A stretch of 64,000 bases of DNA from Streptococcus suis (lineage in GTDB: Bacteria; Bacillota; Bacilli; Lactobacillales; Streptococcaceae). The stretch covers positions 682,001 through 746,000 of the forward strand of contig NZ_CP082205.1 of assembly GCF_019856455.1 (NCBI RefSeq), given 5' to 3'. This document shows positions 17,301 through 26,286 of this stretch, piece after piece. Position numbers and translations under genes: made by a program. Every line of letters begins with the position of its first letter. Position 1 is the stretch's first letter. The notes under the pieces were generated by a model that was given only the letters and a program-made list of their open reading frames with translations, had not been told where the DNA came from and searched no databases.

Positions 17301-17687
17301 ACCATTCTAGTCATTCTATCCATCTTGCTTGGCTTGGTTATTCTTTACAACCTTACAATTATCAATATGTCCGAACGGATTCGTGAATTATCCACCATCA
17401 AGGTACTGGGCTTCCACAATAAAGAGGTGACCATGTACATCTATCGTGAAACCATTGCCCTTTCGCTGATCGGTATGTTGGTTGGACTGGTTGGCGGTAT
17501 TTATCCCCATAAGCTCCTTCTTGCCATGATTGGTTCGGACAGTATCCGCTTTAATCCATCTGTCGGACTAGAGGTCTATCTCATTCCTATCTTAGCCATT
17601 AGTGGAATTTTGGCCGCTCTTGGTTGGTACGTCAATCACCATCTGAGAAAGGTGGATATGCTGGAGGCCTTGAAGTCAGTTGATTAG
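14322..17687 (+). CDS. FtsX/MacB-like permease with long extracytoplasmic coiled coil
   Basis: 1121 residues. An N-terminal helix (~residues 20-40), an external domain, a coiled-coil stretch of about 300 residues (roughly 240-560) rich in Gln/Leu with periodic Y/Q-x-x-G-L motifs (YQAGLARYQAGLSQYEQG), then FtsX core with three helices, a second external domain and a final three-helix FtsX block. ATG 14322 is preferred to the GTG at 14310. The coiled coil probably reaches across the cell wall zone. Members of this layout in streptococci are unassigned or implicated in envelope stress; substrate not visible here. It pairs with 13609. Confidence 0.88.
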   Translation: MKKKIYWKDMRQSLLSSKGRFLSIFSLMMLGALALTGLKVTAPNMEKTAQAYIASHRTMDLAVISGLGLSQADLDELETIEGATLEAGYFKDVVTNEGQTAIRLFSAPKTLSTYKLVAGEMPSQKGQIALSASLKNRYKLDDTFQVTEPDKDGTILTQTTFKVVGFVASAEIWDNETMGMAASGDGQLGGYGLVSQDTFKSEVYTIARIRYDDLVDLLYYSQAYQDRLDQHQEDLEKLLANNDEQRLATIQSDGQTDISKGEEEIAQAQSQLDQAEADLAKGQEQVASGRSEFARGRAKLVQSEMELRTVLAQLLQTKFQLDESKKELDNQKDKLDQNKSFLDVSHEGLLETAQRLESAKQQLDSQNAQLSQTASEISTGRANWYQNQQNLNQLIANHLQEGQTLSDYPDLLARQEALDAEKARLDQLEADYEQANQAYLQGYDYYQTQQNEYNSNLAQYQTWNQEYQAGLARYQAGLSQYEQGIAAYNKGVEDYEWGLSQLESSNQLLRQEELRLEEADKELSQAQSQFSEKKATADQEISQAQTEIAQAKSDLSKLEKAPYQVYTRSSLPGGDGYTTYSNATRSIAAVGNVFPVVLYLVAALVTFTTMARFVDEERTQSGLLKALGYTNRQIMAKFILYGLAAGLVGTIVGIIAGNLLLSPLISNIITQTTVIGPAKLHFYPLWTGLALLLSLASSVLPAYLVARRELTEKPAQLLLPKPPVTGSSIWLEKWPAIWSRLSFTHKVTARNIFRYKLRMLMTIFGVAGTVALLFGGLGIRSSISGVVQRQFGELIHYDMLVVENSRATEEELDKLTHFLQSNQVRQSLPVAFEQLSQTVETSGQRKNISIGLYISDRQDLGNLVSLENSSGKAIQLSGRGIVLTEKLAQIYGVSVGDKLSLTLEDKEVSVRVEAVADMYAGHFIYMTDSYYEQVTSKQKTANAYLVQLKDSQLGHIQTLASQLLAMPAVRSLVQNTSLIDMLTTIAGSLQTIMTILVILSILLGLVILYNLTIINMSERIRELSTIKVLGFHNKEVTMYIYRETIALSLIGMLVGLVGGIYPHKLLLAMIGSDSIRFNPSVGLEVYLIPILAISGILAALGWYVNHHLRKVDMLEALKSVD

Positions 17688-17858
17688 GGAGTGGGAAAGA
17701 ACTCGAGTGGTCTAAAAAGAGTTCGTCTTCCCACCCCCGCACAGTTGATTAGGTTGGATTTGGAGTGTAAAACACGAACAAATCCGCCAATCAACCACTG
17801 CGCTGAGATGTTGACACGAACTCTAAGAAGTGGTGCTGGGCTTTTTGCCCAGCCTCTA
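17687..17858 (+). repeat. Dispersed intergenic repeat, copy 2
   Basis: Begins one base from the permease stop: GGGAGTGGGA, GAGTTCGTC, CCCACCCCCGCACAGTTGATTAG, ATCAACCACTGCG, and ends with the hairpin CTGGGC-tttt-GCCCAG then CCTC. It serves as the permease terminator. Confidence 0.75.
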
Positions 17859-18003
17859 ACCCGAGCCTAAAAACACGAAAGCGAGGACAGTCTTGGTTTG
17901 GAAGGAATTTTAAAAAGAGAATGACAGTCTTGCGATTCAAAAATCCTAGTGTATCTAGGATTTTTCTGCAAATATAAGTCTAGAAATATGCTATAATCAT
18001 CTC
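17859..18003 (+). promoter_or_regulatory. Gap with terminator-like hairpin and leaderless promoter
   Basis: AAATCCTAG-tgtat-CTAGGATTT plus T's (17941-17965) forms a terminator. TGC-TATAAT (17992-17997, extended -10) is followed after only 6 bp by the ATG at 18004, so the mRNA should be leaderless or nearly so. Confidence 0.65.
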
Positions 18004-19311
18004 ATGAAAAAAATAAGTGATTTAGGATTAACAGGTCGAAAATTAGTTGGAGAAGGTCTAATCTTAGTCTTCATCGGTATTGGATTTTTAATTGCTGGCT
18101 GGCAATTTCCGGGTTTGATTCTTCGGTTCATTCATGCAGGTCTATTCTTTTTAGCTTTATATGAATTGAGCATGATATTTTTCAGAAAGAAGAAATCGAG
18201 TGAAAGTGTCATTGCGCTAGTTGGGAAGGCTGTTCTTTTCGGGATTCTAGCCAGTCTCGATTTAGCTGTTCAAATTCCCCTCTATTTCGCGGCTATTTTT
18301 GTTGGGATTTACCAGCTTTTTACGGCAGTCATTAATTTCATTGCTTTTTATCTATATCGAAAAGATGGGGTACAGCCACGGATTCGCTATTTAATAGATG
18401 GAATTTGGTTATCCTTACTAGGTTCAGCTTCCCTATTTGTGTCAGGCACACAGCTGGTTGTTCAAACCATTGTCATCGGAGGTTATCTGGTCTTGTACGG
18501 ACTAACTAATCTGCGTGATGGTTTCTTGTTTGAGGAGGCTATTGAGCAACAGAGTCTAAAGCGTCATGTCCGTTTGCCCCTACCTTTATTTTTAGCAGCT
18601 TTGATTCCTCGTATGACCCTGCAAAAAGTCAATGATTACTTGGCGGATAATAAGGGACAAACGGTTCAGTCTATCTACAACCGCCACAAAGAAATTGCGG
18701 AGCTTCCAGCATTAGAAGTCTTTGTACACGTTGGAGAAGAAGGGTTCGGAGCAGTTGGCCATGTTGATTTGAGTTACAAAGGGCAGGTCTACGGTTTTGG
18801 TTCATACGATGTCCTGTCAGAGCGTTTGGGTGGTGCGATTGGTGATGGAGTCTTGTTCAAAGCAGAGCGCCAAGCTTATATTGATTTCTGTAACCAGGAA
18901 GGTATGACCATGTTGGGTTATCAGCTAAGCCTGACACCTGAACAGGAAGAAGCAGTTGAGGCTCGATTGGCTGAAATTGATAATCTGCTCTTACCTTGGA
19001 ATCCAAGTCCTGAAAAAGTATCGAAAACGGCAGACGGCCAGCCTATCGAAATGTATGCCTATCGAATGAAAGAGGCAATACATGCGGAATTATTCAAATT
19101 TAGAAAGTCTAAATTTAAAACCTACTTTGTCCTCTCAACCAACTGCGTCCTTTTGGCTGATTCTGTGATTGGACAGGCTGGAACTGACATACTTGGTATG
19201 CGTGGATTTATCGCACCTGGAACCTATCAATCTTACCTAGATCAAGAATACGAAAAACCTCATAGTTTAGTAGTCGCAAAGAACATTTATTATCGAAAAG
19301 AGAAATCCTAG
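18004..19311 (+). CDS. Six-helix membrane protein with C-terminal cysteine-hydrolase-like domain
   Basis: 435 residues. The first ~175 form about six membrane helices resembling HdeD/DUF308 proteins. After a linker, the C-terminal ~230 residues contain HVGEEGFGAVGHVDLSYKG, GFGSYD, GDGVLF and LSTNCVLLAD. The order His-rich strand then downstream NC is that of permuted papain-like folds (NlpC/P60-like YiiX, DUF4105), so a cysteine peptidase or acyltransferase is possible; this is inference. The C-terminal domain is probably cytoplasmic if six helices hold. No ribosome-binding site is present, consistent with the leaderless promoter. Confidence 0.7.
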   Translation: MKKISDLGLTGRKLVGEGLILVFIGIGFLIAGWQFPGLILRFIHAGLFFLALYELSMIFFRKKKSSESVIALVGKAVLFGILASLDLAVQIPLYFAAIFVGIYQLFTAVINFIAFYLYRKDGVQPRIRYLIDGIWLSLLGSASLFVSGTQLVVQTIVIGGYLVLYGLTNLRDGFLFEEAIEQQSLKRHVRLPLPLFLAALIPRMTLQKVNDYLADNKGQTVQSIYNRHKEIAELPALEVFVHVGEEGFGAVGHVDLSYKGQVYGFGSYDVLSERLGGAIGDGVLFKAERQAYIDFCNQEGMTMLGYQLSLTPEQEEAVEARLAEIDNLLLPWNPSPEKVSKTADGQPIEMYAYRMKEAIHAELFKFRKSKFKTYFVLSTNCVLLADSVIGQAGTDILGMRGFIAPGTYQSYLDQEYEKPHSLVVAKNIYYRKEKS

Positions 19312-19374
19312 TCACTGACTGGGATTTTCTGTTATTTCAGCTCTCTAAGTCCCACAAAACTCCCCCATCCATGC

Positions 19375-19380
19375 TATAAT
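19375..19380 (+). promoter_or_regulatory. Leaderless promoter of polA
   Basis: TGC-TATAAT with exactly 6 bp to the ATG at 19387 and no ribosome-binding site; same arrangement as 17992-18004. Confidence 0.65.
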
Positions 19381-19386
19381 AGAGAC

Positions 19387-22023
19387 ATGAAAAAAAATAA
19401 ATTACTACTCATCGATGGTTCTTCCGTAGCCTTCCGTGCCTTCTTTGCACTTTATAACCAAATTGACCGCTTCAAGAATGCCAACGGTCTGCATACCAAT
19501 GCCATATACGGCTTCAATCTCATGTTGGACCACATGATGAAGCGGATTGAGCCGACCCACATTCTTGTGGCTTTTGATGCTGGAAAGACCACTTTCCGTA
19601 CGGAGATGTATGCAGACTATAAGGCAGGTCGTGCCAAGACTCCAGACGAATTCCGTGAGCAGTTTCCTTTTATCCGTCAGATGTTGGATGCCATGGGAGT
19701 CAAGCATTACGAACTGGATCAGTATGAGGCAGATGACATTATCGGTACCTTGGACAAAATGGCAGAGCGGACAGACATCCCTTTCGATGTGACCATTGTT
19801 AGCGGTGATAAGGATTTGATCCAGCTGACTGATGAGAACACCGTAGTCGAAATTTCCAAGAAAGGCGTAGCCGAATTCGAAGAATTTACCCCAGCCTACC
19901 TCATGGAAAAAATGGGGATTACCCCCACTCAGTTTATTGACCTCAAGGCTTTGATGGGAGATAAGTCCGATAACATTCCTGGCGTGACCAAAATCGGTGA
20001 AAAAACAGGTCTAAAACTCCTGACAGAATTTGGTTCTTTGGATGGAATCTACGAAAACATCGACAGCATGAAGGCTTCAAAGATGAAGGAAAACTTGATT
20101 GCTGATAAGGAGAAGGCCTTCCTATCTCGTACACTTGCTACCATTGACACCAATGCTCCAATCGAAATTGGTCTGGATGACATTGTTTATCAAGGTCCAA
20201 AGCTAGAAGAACTAGGACAATTCTACGATGATATGGGCTTCAAGCAATTAAGGGCTCAGTTAGGTACGACCAGCTCGCAAGAGGAAGCGGTACTCGATTT
20301 CCAAATCGTAACGGAAATCAGCCCCGCTATGCTCAAACAAGACCAGTTTTTCTATTTTGAAATCTTGGGTGAAAATTATCACCGAGAGGATTTGGTTGGT
20401 TTAGCTTGGGGAGATAAGGATAAAATCTATGTCGGAGGGCCTGAGCTACTTGATAGTCCAGTCTTGCGTGACTTTTTAGAAAACCAAACCATAAAAACCT
20501 ATGACTTTAAGCGTGGAAAAGTTCTTCTCGACCGAAAAGAGATTACGCTACCTCCAGCTACTTTCGATAGCCGTCTAGCCAAATACTTGCTTTCCACCGT
20601 TGAGGACAATTCCCTAACAACCATTGCCAATCTCTATGGTCAGACTAGTCTTGTTCCAGATGAGGCAGTTTATGGCAAGGGTGCTAAGTTAGACTTGCCA
20701 GAACGCGAGATCTTTTTCCCACACTTGGCACGTAAGGTTCAGGTTTTGATTGAGACAGAAGAGCCGATGTTGACCAAATTAGAAGAAAATCAGCAATTAG
20801 ATCTTTTGTTTGACATGGAGTTGCCACTGGCAAATGTTTTAGCTAAGATGGAAATTGCTGGTATTAAAGTGGAAGCTGAGACTCTCAAAGCTATGCAATC
20901 TGAAAACGAAGTTTTGATTGACCAGTTGACCAAGGAAATCTATGAACTAGCTGGTCAGGAATTTAATATCAATTCGCCTAAGCAGCTTGGGACCATTCTC
21001 TTTGAAGAGATGGGACTACCATTGGAATATACCAAGAAAACCAAGACAGGCTATTCAACAGCAGTAGATGTCTTAGAACGATTAGCGCCAATTGCACCAG
21101 TTGTTTCAAAAATCTTGGAATACCGTCAGATTACCAAGCTTCAATCAACCTATGTAGTCGGCTTGCAGGATGCCATTTTAGAAGATGGTAAGATCCATAC
21201 CCGCTATGTACAGGATTTGACACAAACAGGTCGTCTATCTTCGACGGACCCTAACTTGCAAAATATCCCTGTTCGTCTGGAACAAGGTCGCTTGATTCGC
21301 AAGGCCTTTATCCCATCGCTTGAGGATAGTGTCCTCTTGGCATCGGATTATTCCCAGATTGAATTGCGGGTCTTGGCCCACATTTCCCAGGACCAGCACT
21401 TAATCGAGGCCTTCCAGCAAGGTGCAGATATTCACACTTCGACAGCTATGCGGGTCTTCGGTATCGAAAAAGCTGAGGATGTGACACCAAATGACCGTCG
21501 GAATGCCAAGGCTGTAAACTTCGGTGTCGTCTATGGCATTTCAGATTTTGGTCTATCCAATAACTTGGGGATTACACGTAAGGAAGCTAAAGCCTATATC
21601 GATACCTATTTTGAACGCTTCCCAGGAATTAAGAATTACATGGAAACCATTGTTCGTGAGGCACGTGATAAGGGTTATGTAGAGACTATTTACAAACGCC
21701 GTCGTGAATTACCAGATATAAACTCTCGCAATTTCAATGTCCGTAATTTTGCGGAACGAACAGCCATCAACTCACCAATTCAAGGTTCGGCTGCAGATAT
21801 TCTCAAAGTAGCCATGATTAATCTTGACAAGGCTTTGACTGAAGCAGGTCTTGCGACACGTATGTTATTGCAAGTACACGATGAGATTGTTTTGGAAGCC
21901 CCAGTGGCAGAGCTAGAAACGGTAAAAGCCATGGTAAAAGAGACCATGGAATCGGCGATTAGCCTGTCTGTACCATTGATTGCGGATGAAAATGAGGGAC
22001 CGACATGGTATGAAGCTAAGTAA
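19387..22023 (+). CDS. polA: DNA polymerase I
   Basis: 878 residues, normal for Gram-positive PolA. Domain order: 5'-3' exonuclease (1-~290; LLIDGSSVAFRAFF, QYEADDIIGTL, SGDKDLIQLT, GDKSDNIPGV), a degenerate 3'-5' exonuclease domain (~300-470) and the polymerase (~480-878) with motif A DYSQIELRVLAHIS, motif B RRNAKAVNFGVVYG and motif C QVHDEI. The proofreading carboxylates are missing: FYFEIL replaces the D-x-E motif and the second acidic position is YDFKRG, so no proofreading is expected. Works in Okazaki fragment maturation and excision repair. Followed after 12 bp by a lipoprotein gene. Confidence 0.97.
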   Translation: MKKNKLLLIDGSSVAFRAFFALYNQIDRFKNANGLHTNAIYGFNLMLDHMMKRIEPTHILVAFDAGKTTFRTEMYADYKAGRAKTPDEFREQFPFIRQMLDAMGVKHYELDQYEADDIIGTLDKMAERTDIPFDVTIVSGDKDLIQLTDENTVVEISKKGVAEFEEFTPAYLMEKMGITPTQFIDLKALMGDKSDNIPGVTKIGEKTGLKLLTEFGSLDGIYENIDSMKASKMKENLIADKEKAFLSRTLATIDTNAPIEIGLDDIVYQGPKLEELGQFYDDMGFKQLRAQLGTTSSQEEAVLDFQIVTEISPAMLKQDQFFYFEILGENYHREDLVGLAWGDKDKIYVGGPELLDSPVLRDFLENQTIKTYDFKRGKVLLDRKEITLPPATFDSRLAKYLLSTVEDNSLTTIANLYGQTSLVPDEAVYGKGAKLDLPEREIFFPHLARKVQVLIETEEPMLTKLEENQQLDLLFDMELPLANVLAKMEIAGIKVEAETLKAMQSENEVLIDQLTKEIYELAGQEFNINSPKQLGTILFEEMGLPLEYTKKTKTGYSTAVDVLERLAPIAPVVSKILEYRQITKLQSTYVVGLQDAILEDGKIHTRYVQDLTQTGRLSSTDPNLQNIPVRLEQGRLIRKAFIPSLEDSVLLASDYSQIELRVLAHISQDQHLIEAFQQGADIHTSTAMRVFGIEKAEDVTPNDRRNAKAVNFGVVYGISDFGLSNNLGITRKEAKAYIDTYFERFPGIKNYMETIVREARDKGYVETIYKRRRELPDINSRNFNVRNFAERTAINSPIQGSAADILKVAMINLDKALTEAGLATRMLLQVHDEIVLEAPVAELETVKAMVKETMESAISLSVPLIADENEGPTWYEAK

Positions 22024-22035
22024 GAAAGGAAGAGT

Positions 22036-22791
22036 ATGAAAAAGATAGTTCTTTGTATTGGTCTATGTAGTCTTCTGCTCGCAGGTTGCGGAAAAACAGC
22101 GCAGAAGGCAGAGAAAACACCAGCTTCCTCAGGGGAAGAGTTTTCAACCACTTTACCGATTTTGCAAGAAAAGCAGGATACTACGAACGAACAGTTCAAT
22201 GTTCTAGCAAATGCAGAGCTTGTAGCTGTTAATAGTACACCACCTGCTGACGAAACGCAAAAAGGCCACAAGATTTATGCGGCCAATAATGGTGTTGCTG
22301 AAAAAGATGAAAATGGGAATATCAAGGAATATTTCCGTTATTATGATGTGCCATCTACTTGGACAATTAATGCAGAAAATACTCAGGATGAGACAGTCGC
22401 TGCAGTCTATGATGTTAAAGAAGGTTCCAGCAATTACATGGTCCAACTCTATAATATCAATGCTTTTAATCAGTCTCCATTGGAAGACGGTCGCAATATG
22501 ACGCCGGAGGAATTAGAAGCACGGATGCTTGAAACAAATCATTCTTTCAGTGAAAAGACGGTTGTCACAATCAATGGTCAGGAATGGCAGGTTGGGCGAC
22601 AGTTATTAACAGATCAAAAATTAGCTCGTCTGACTTTTTATCGGATGGAATCAACAGCTGCTTATGATGACTCCGTGGTTGTGGGTTCAATCTATTATTC
22701 CTTAGATCCAGGAACCGATAAAGATCGGACCAACCTTAAAAAGGTTATCGGGCAAGTTAAGGATGTCGTGTACCAAATTGCTAAAAAATAA
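22036..22791 (+). CDS. Lipoprotein of unknown function
   Basis: 251 residues with a lipoprotein signal peptide (lipobox LLLAGC, Cys19) and a low-complexity linker of about 40 residues before a globular domain. No binding-protein or enzyme motif recognised; the domain contains alternating strands (ITINGQEWQVGRQLL). It has an AAGGAAGAG site and follows polA by 12 bp, so it is probably cotranscribed. No terminator hairpin of note follows. Confidence 0.75.
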   Translation: MKKIVLCIGLCSLLLAGCGKTAQKAEKTPASSGEEFSTTLPILQEKQDTTNEQFNVLANAELVAVNSTPPADETQKGHKIYAANNGVAEKDENGNIKEYFRYYDVPSTWTINAENTQDETVAAVYDVKEGSSNYMVQLYNINAFNQSPLEDGRNMTPEELEARMLETNHSFSEKTVVTINGQEWQVGRQLLTDQKLARLTFYRMESTAAYDDSVVVGSIYYSLDPGTDKDRTNLKKVIGQVKDVVYQIAKK

Positions 22792-22910
22792 TCAAGGTAG
22801 ACAAGCTATAATCAGTAACGAGTTAAAACTGACAAGATTGTGTTATAGCACACCTTATTCATTAAGCTTTTATTGAGTCTAACATTTAATATACATTAAA
22901 GGAGGTCTCT

Positions 22911-23348
22911 ATGTCTTATTCCTTCCAAAATCCTAGTCAGGACATTATCTTTGACTATCTGAAAAATGCTAAGACCATTGCAGTGGTCGGTTTGTCTAGT
23001 CGAGAAGAGACAGCAGCCTACCGCGTTTCCAAGCTCATGCAGGAAGCGGGCTATAAAATTATTCCAGTTAATCCCAAGGCTGCTGGTGGGACTATTTTAG
23101 GCGAGTTGGTCTATGGTAGTCTAGCAGAGATTGACCAACCTATTGATATTGTAGATGTTTTCCGCAGAAGTGAATTTTTACCAGAGGTAGCACAGGAATT
23201 TATCCAGTCGAACGCCAAAGTTTTCTGGGCTCAACTTGGTTTAGAAAGTCAAGAAGCAGAAAAACTATTGCGTCAGGCAGGTCGTAACGATATTGTCATG
23301 AATAAATGTATCAAGATTGAATATCTTGAAATGAAAGAACAATACTAA
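22911..23348 (+). CDS. CoA-binding domain protein (YccU-like)
   Basis: 145 residues with a Rossmann-like CoA-binding domain as in YccU and succinyl-CoA synthetase alpha: KTIAVVGLSSREETAAYRVSKLM, YKIIPVNPKAAGG, IDIVDVFRRSEF, VFWAQLG and the C-terminal NDIVMNKCIKIEY. Single-domain members are cytoplasmic and their role is not known. Start follows AAAGGAGGTCTCT. A reversed dispersed repeat starts 2 bp after its stop and supplies the terminator. Confidence 0.9.
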   Translation: MSYSFQNPSQDIIFDYLKNAKTIAVVGLSSREETAAYRVSKLMQEAGYKIIPVNPKAAGGTILGELVYGSLAEIDQPIDIVDVFRRSEFLPEVAQEFIQSNAKVFWAQLGLESQEAEKLLRQAGRNDIVMNKCIKIEYLEMKEQY

Positions 23349-23349
23349 T

Positions 23350-23611
23350 AGAGGCTGGGCAGAAAGTCCATCCTCGCTTCTCAGAGTTCGTGTCAACATC
23401 TCAGCGCAGTGGTTGATTGGCAGATTTGTTCGTGTTTCACACTCCAAATCTGACCATTACGACTGATGCGAACAGAGTTCGCTTCATTTCCAACCTCCAA
23501 CAGTCACTACTCTGACTGTTGGAGCTGTGCGGAGGTGGGAGTGAAACAGTCTGGGAATAGACTGTTTCAGCTCAACAACTAGAAATAAAGACTTGTTGAC
23601 GAACTCTTTTT
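23350..23611 (-). repeat. Dispersed intergenic repeat, copy 3 (interrupted by IS110)
   Basis: Reverse orientation: GAGGCTGGGC, TCAGAGTTCGTGTCAACATC, CGCAGTGGTTGATTGG, GAGGTGGGAGTG. It holds perfect hairpins CTCCAACAGTCA/TGACTGTTGGAG and GAAACAGTCT/AGACTGTTTC not seen in the other copies. It stops at GACGAACTCTTTTT where the IS110 begins; the missing end is at 28576-28603. Confidence 0.75.
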
Positions 23612-23787
23612 CTACCATTTGTCAAGCCTATCAAGGTATTTGATGAAAAATATATCGAGTTCAATAGTCAAAATAAAGAAATTGTTTTCTTTTGGACTAA
23701 AGTTACGTGTAAAAAAGGGTACACGAAATTAACACCTTATGTTGAAAATTTTTGATAAGGTGTTACAATAATATAGCATAAACAATT

Positions 23788-24059
23788 TTACTGATTTTGG
23801 GTTAAAATGTAATCGTAAAGTTTGTTATGCGTTATGAGGTAATACATTGTCCGAATGAGACGATGTATGGAGGCAATCGTGTGTGGCTTCGTAGAAGTCG
23901 TTTGCGATTGTCTTTTTCGTTTCTCATAAAAGTCGGCGATATGGCAAGGCTTGGTGTGACTGGCTGAAGCGATATTGTGAATACATTTGAACAGAATCTT
24001 TCTAGCGTAGGGATTGCCACGCTTGGTAATGTGTTCCTTAGCGAGGAAGTTGCCAGATT
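23788..24059 (-). pseudogene. IS110 transposase fragment, C-terminal part (copy A)
   Basis: Encodes the Tnp/Transposase_20-type C terminus from the SGNFLAKEHITKRGNPYAR segment (with the candidate catalytic Ser) to the stop. The IS66 junction lies directly upstream at 24060. Confidence 0.88.
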
Positions 24060-24141
24060 GTAACCGCCCAATAACAAGGTATCTATCCACCCACTCCCTC
24101 CTCCAGTATACTGTTAGAAAAACAAAACTGGAGGATTTATT

Positions 24142-24327
24142 ATGTCACACCCCATCATTCCATTGACTGTTCCCCAATCTCGCCGCTTTGAGAAGCGAGG
24201 CAGAAACGATATTATGATGAAAATTCGTCTCGGAAAAGTGGAGCTCACAGTCTTTCACACTATCAATCAAGAAACACTAGAAACAATCTTAGATAAGGTA
24301 CTGTTCTATGACCATCCAACTCAGTGA
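24142..24327 (+). CDS. IS66 small accessory protein (TnpA-like)
   Basis: 61 residues (FEKRGRNDIMMKIRLGKVEL...), the short first protein of streptococcal IS66 elements. Its end overlaps tnpB by 20 bp, suggesting translational coupling. Shorter than TnpA of Gram-negative IS66. Confidence 0.7.
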   Translation: MSHPIIPLTVPQSRRFEKRGRNDIMMKIRLGKVELTVFHTINQETLETILDKVLFYDHPTQ

Positions 24328-24658
24328 TTTAGGTCAAGTTTACTTGGTCTGTGGAAAAACAGATATGCGTCAGGGAATTGATTCCCTGGCCTATCTTATC
24401 AAAAGTCAGTTCAACCTGGATCCCTTCTCCGGTCAGGTCTATCTCTTCTGCGGAGGTCGAAAAGACCGGTTCAAAGCTCTTTATTGGGATGGACAGGGAT
24501 TTTGGTTATTGTATAAACGTTTTGAAAATGGGAAATTGACCTGGCCAAACAATGAAGAAGAGGTCAAGGCTCTAACTTCCGAGCAAGTCGACTGGCTCAT
24601 GAAAGGATTTTCTATCATTCCAAAAATAAATGTTTCAAAAAGTCGTGATTTCTATTGA
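24308..24658 (+). CDS. tnpB: IS66 accessory protein TnpB
   Basis: 116 residues with the IS66 Orf2 hallmarks: YLVCGKTDMRQGIDSLA, DPFSGQVYLFCGGRKDRFKALYWDGQGFWLLYKR. Complete. Required with the other two proteins for IS66 transposition by established knowledge; molecular role unclear. Confidence 0.93.
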   Translation: MTIQLSDLGQVYLVCGKTDMRQGIDSLAYLIKSQFNLDPFSGQVYLFCGGRKDRFKALYWDGQGFWLLYKRFENGKLTWPNNEEEVKALTSEQVDWLMKGFSIIPKINVSKSRDFY

Positions 24659-24708
24659 AATCATGGCTTTTCTTTGTGTATAATGAGATAAAAAGAAGGA
24701 GATTGGTT

Positions 24709-26221
24709 ATGTCATCACTAGAAAAAATTATTGAAACACAGTCAAAAACGATAGAGATGATGGCTAATGAACTCACTCTCCTTCGAGAACAGGTTGACTA
24801 TCTGAGACAGAAACTCTACGGAAAATCATCAGAGAAGGTCGTATATCAACCAGGTCAGCTGAGCTTGTTTGGGGAGGAAAGTCTCCCTGAAGAAGAAGCT
24901 GACTTACCCAGTTGAAACGGAGACCATCACCTATAAACGCAAGAAAGCTAAGGGAGTTCGTCAGGCTATTTTCAGCCAGTTCACTCCAGAGATTGTGCAT
25001 CACGAATTGCAGGGCGAAGACTGCACTTGTCCAGACTGTCATGGTCAGCTGAAAGAGATTGGCTCAACTGTTCAACGACAAGAGTTGGTCTTCATTCCTG
25101 CACAATTAAAGCGGATTGACCATGTTCAACACGCATACAAGTGTCAGGCATGTAGTCAGAAGAATCTAAGCGATAAGATTATCAAGGCTCCTGTTCCTAA
25201 GGCACCTTTGGCACACAGCTTGGGTTCAGCCTCTATCATCGCTCACACCATTCACCAGAAATTCAATCTGAAGGTACCCAATTACCGTCAGGAAGAGGAC
25301 TGGCATAAACTTGGCCTGCCCATCAGTCGGAAGGAAATAGCCAACTGGCACATCAAGTCTAGTCAGTATTATTTCGAGCCGATTTATAACCTGTTGCACG
25401 AGAAATTGTTGGAGCAGCCTATTCTTCATGCGGATGAGACTTCCTACAAGGTCTTAGAAAATGATAGCCAGTTGACCTACTACTGGACTTTCTTGTCTGG
25501 GAAACATGAGAAAAATGGAATTACCCTCTATCATCATGACAAACGACGGAGCGGCTTAGTTGTGGAGGAGTTTCTTGGGGACTATGCGGGCTACGTTCAT
25601 TGTGACATGTGGAGTGCTTATCGTCAATTAGACAAGGCTCAGCTCGTTGGCTGTTGGGCTCATGTTAGACGAAAATTTTTTGAGGCGACTCCTAAGAAGA
25701 CAGATAATACTTCTTTAGGAGCCAAGGGATTAGCCTATTGCGACCGCCTGTTTGCCTTGGAGAGTGACTGGGCTGACCTGTCTACTGAGGAACGGCTACA
25801 TAAACGGCAGACAGAGTTAACTCCCTTGATGGACGAGTTCTTTGATTGGTGCCGTGAATAGGCTGTCTTGCCAGCTTCCAAATTGGGTACTGCAATAGAG
25901 TATAGCCTCAAATACGAAACCACCTTCCGAGCCGTTCTCTCGGACGGTGACCTAGTCCTGTCCAACAATATGGCTGAGAGGGCTATGAAGACCTTGGTGA
26001 TGGGCAGAAAAAATTGGCTTTTTTCTCAGAGCTTTGAGGGAGCCAAGTCGACAGCTGTCATTTTGAGTCTTTTAGAAACAGCTAAGCGACACGGACTTGA
26101 TGCAGAAAAATATATGACCTATCTTCTAGAACACTTACCTAATGAGGAGTCGCTCGCAAAAAAGGAGGTTTTAGAAGCCTATTTGCCATGGGATAAAAAT
26201 ATTAAGAGAGCTTGTAAATAG
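24709..26221 (+). pseudogene. IS66 transposase TnpC, frameshifted and with internal stop
   Basis: The N-terminal coiled coil and LZ-like part (LREQVDYLRQKLYGKSSEK) ends at a stop at 24915; the main body continues in another frame from about 24900 (zinc-binding CTCPDCHGQL, DDE-type segments HADETSYKV and HCDMWSAYRQL, GCWAHVRRKF) up to an in-frame TAG at 25859, where Gln is expected (WCRE-stop-AVLPASKLG). The last 117 codons with the NNMAERAMKTLVMGRKNW motif follow in the same frame. Two disabling changes imply no active transposase. Confidence 0.9.
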
Positions 26222-26286
26222 AAAAAGGTTCCAGAGTCGACAGGACTTTGGAGCCTTTTCAATATACCTTGTTATTGGGCGCTTAC

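Larger units (their letters stand above)
24060..26286 (+). mobile_element. IS66-family insertion sequence
   Basis: 2227 bp with terminal inverted repeats of about 23 bp (left GTAACCGCCCAATAACAAGG, right end reads GTAAGCGCCCAATAACAAGG inward) and an 8-bp target duplication GCCAGATT at 24052-24059 and 26287-26294. Gene order TnpA-like, TnpB, TnpC is the IS66 pattern. Confidence 0.93.

Noticed and set aside
20300..20800. Active proofreading domain in PolA
   Set aside because: The D-x-E and second Asp positions are replaced, as in many Gram-positive PolA proteins.
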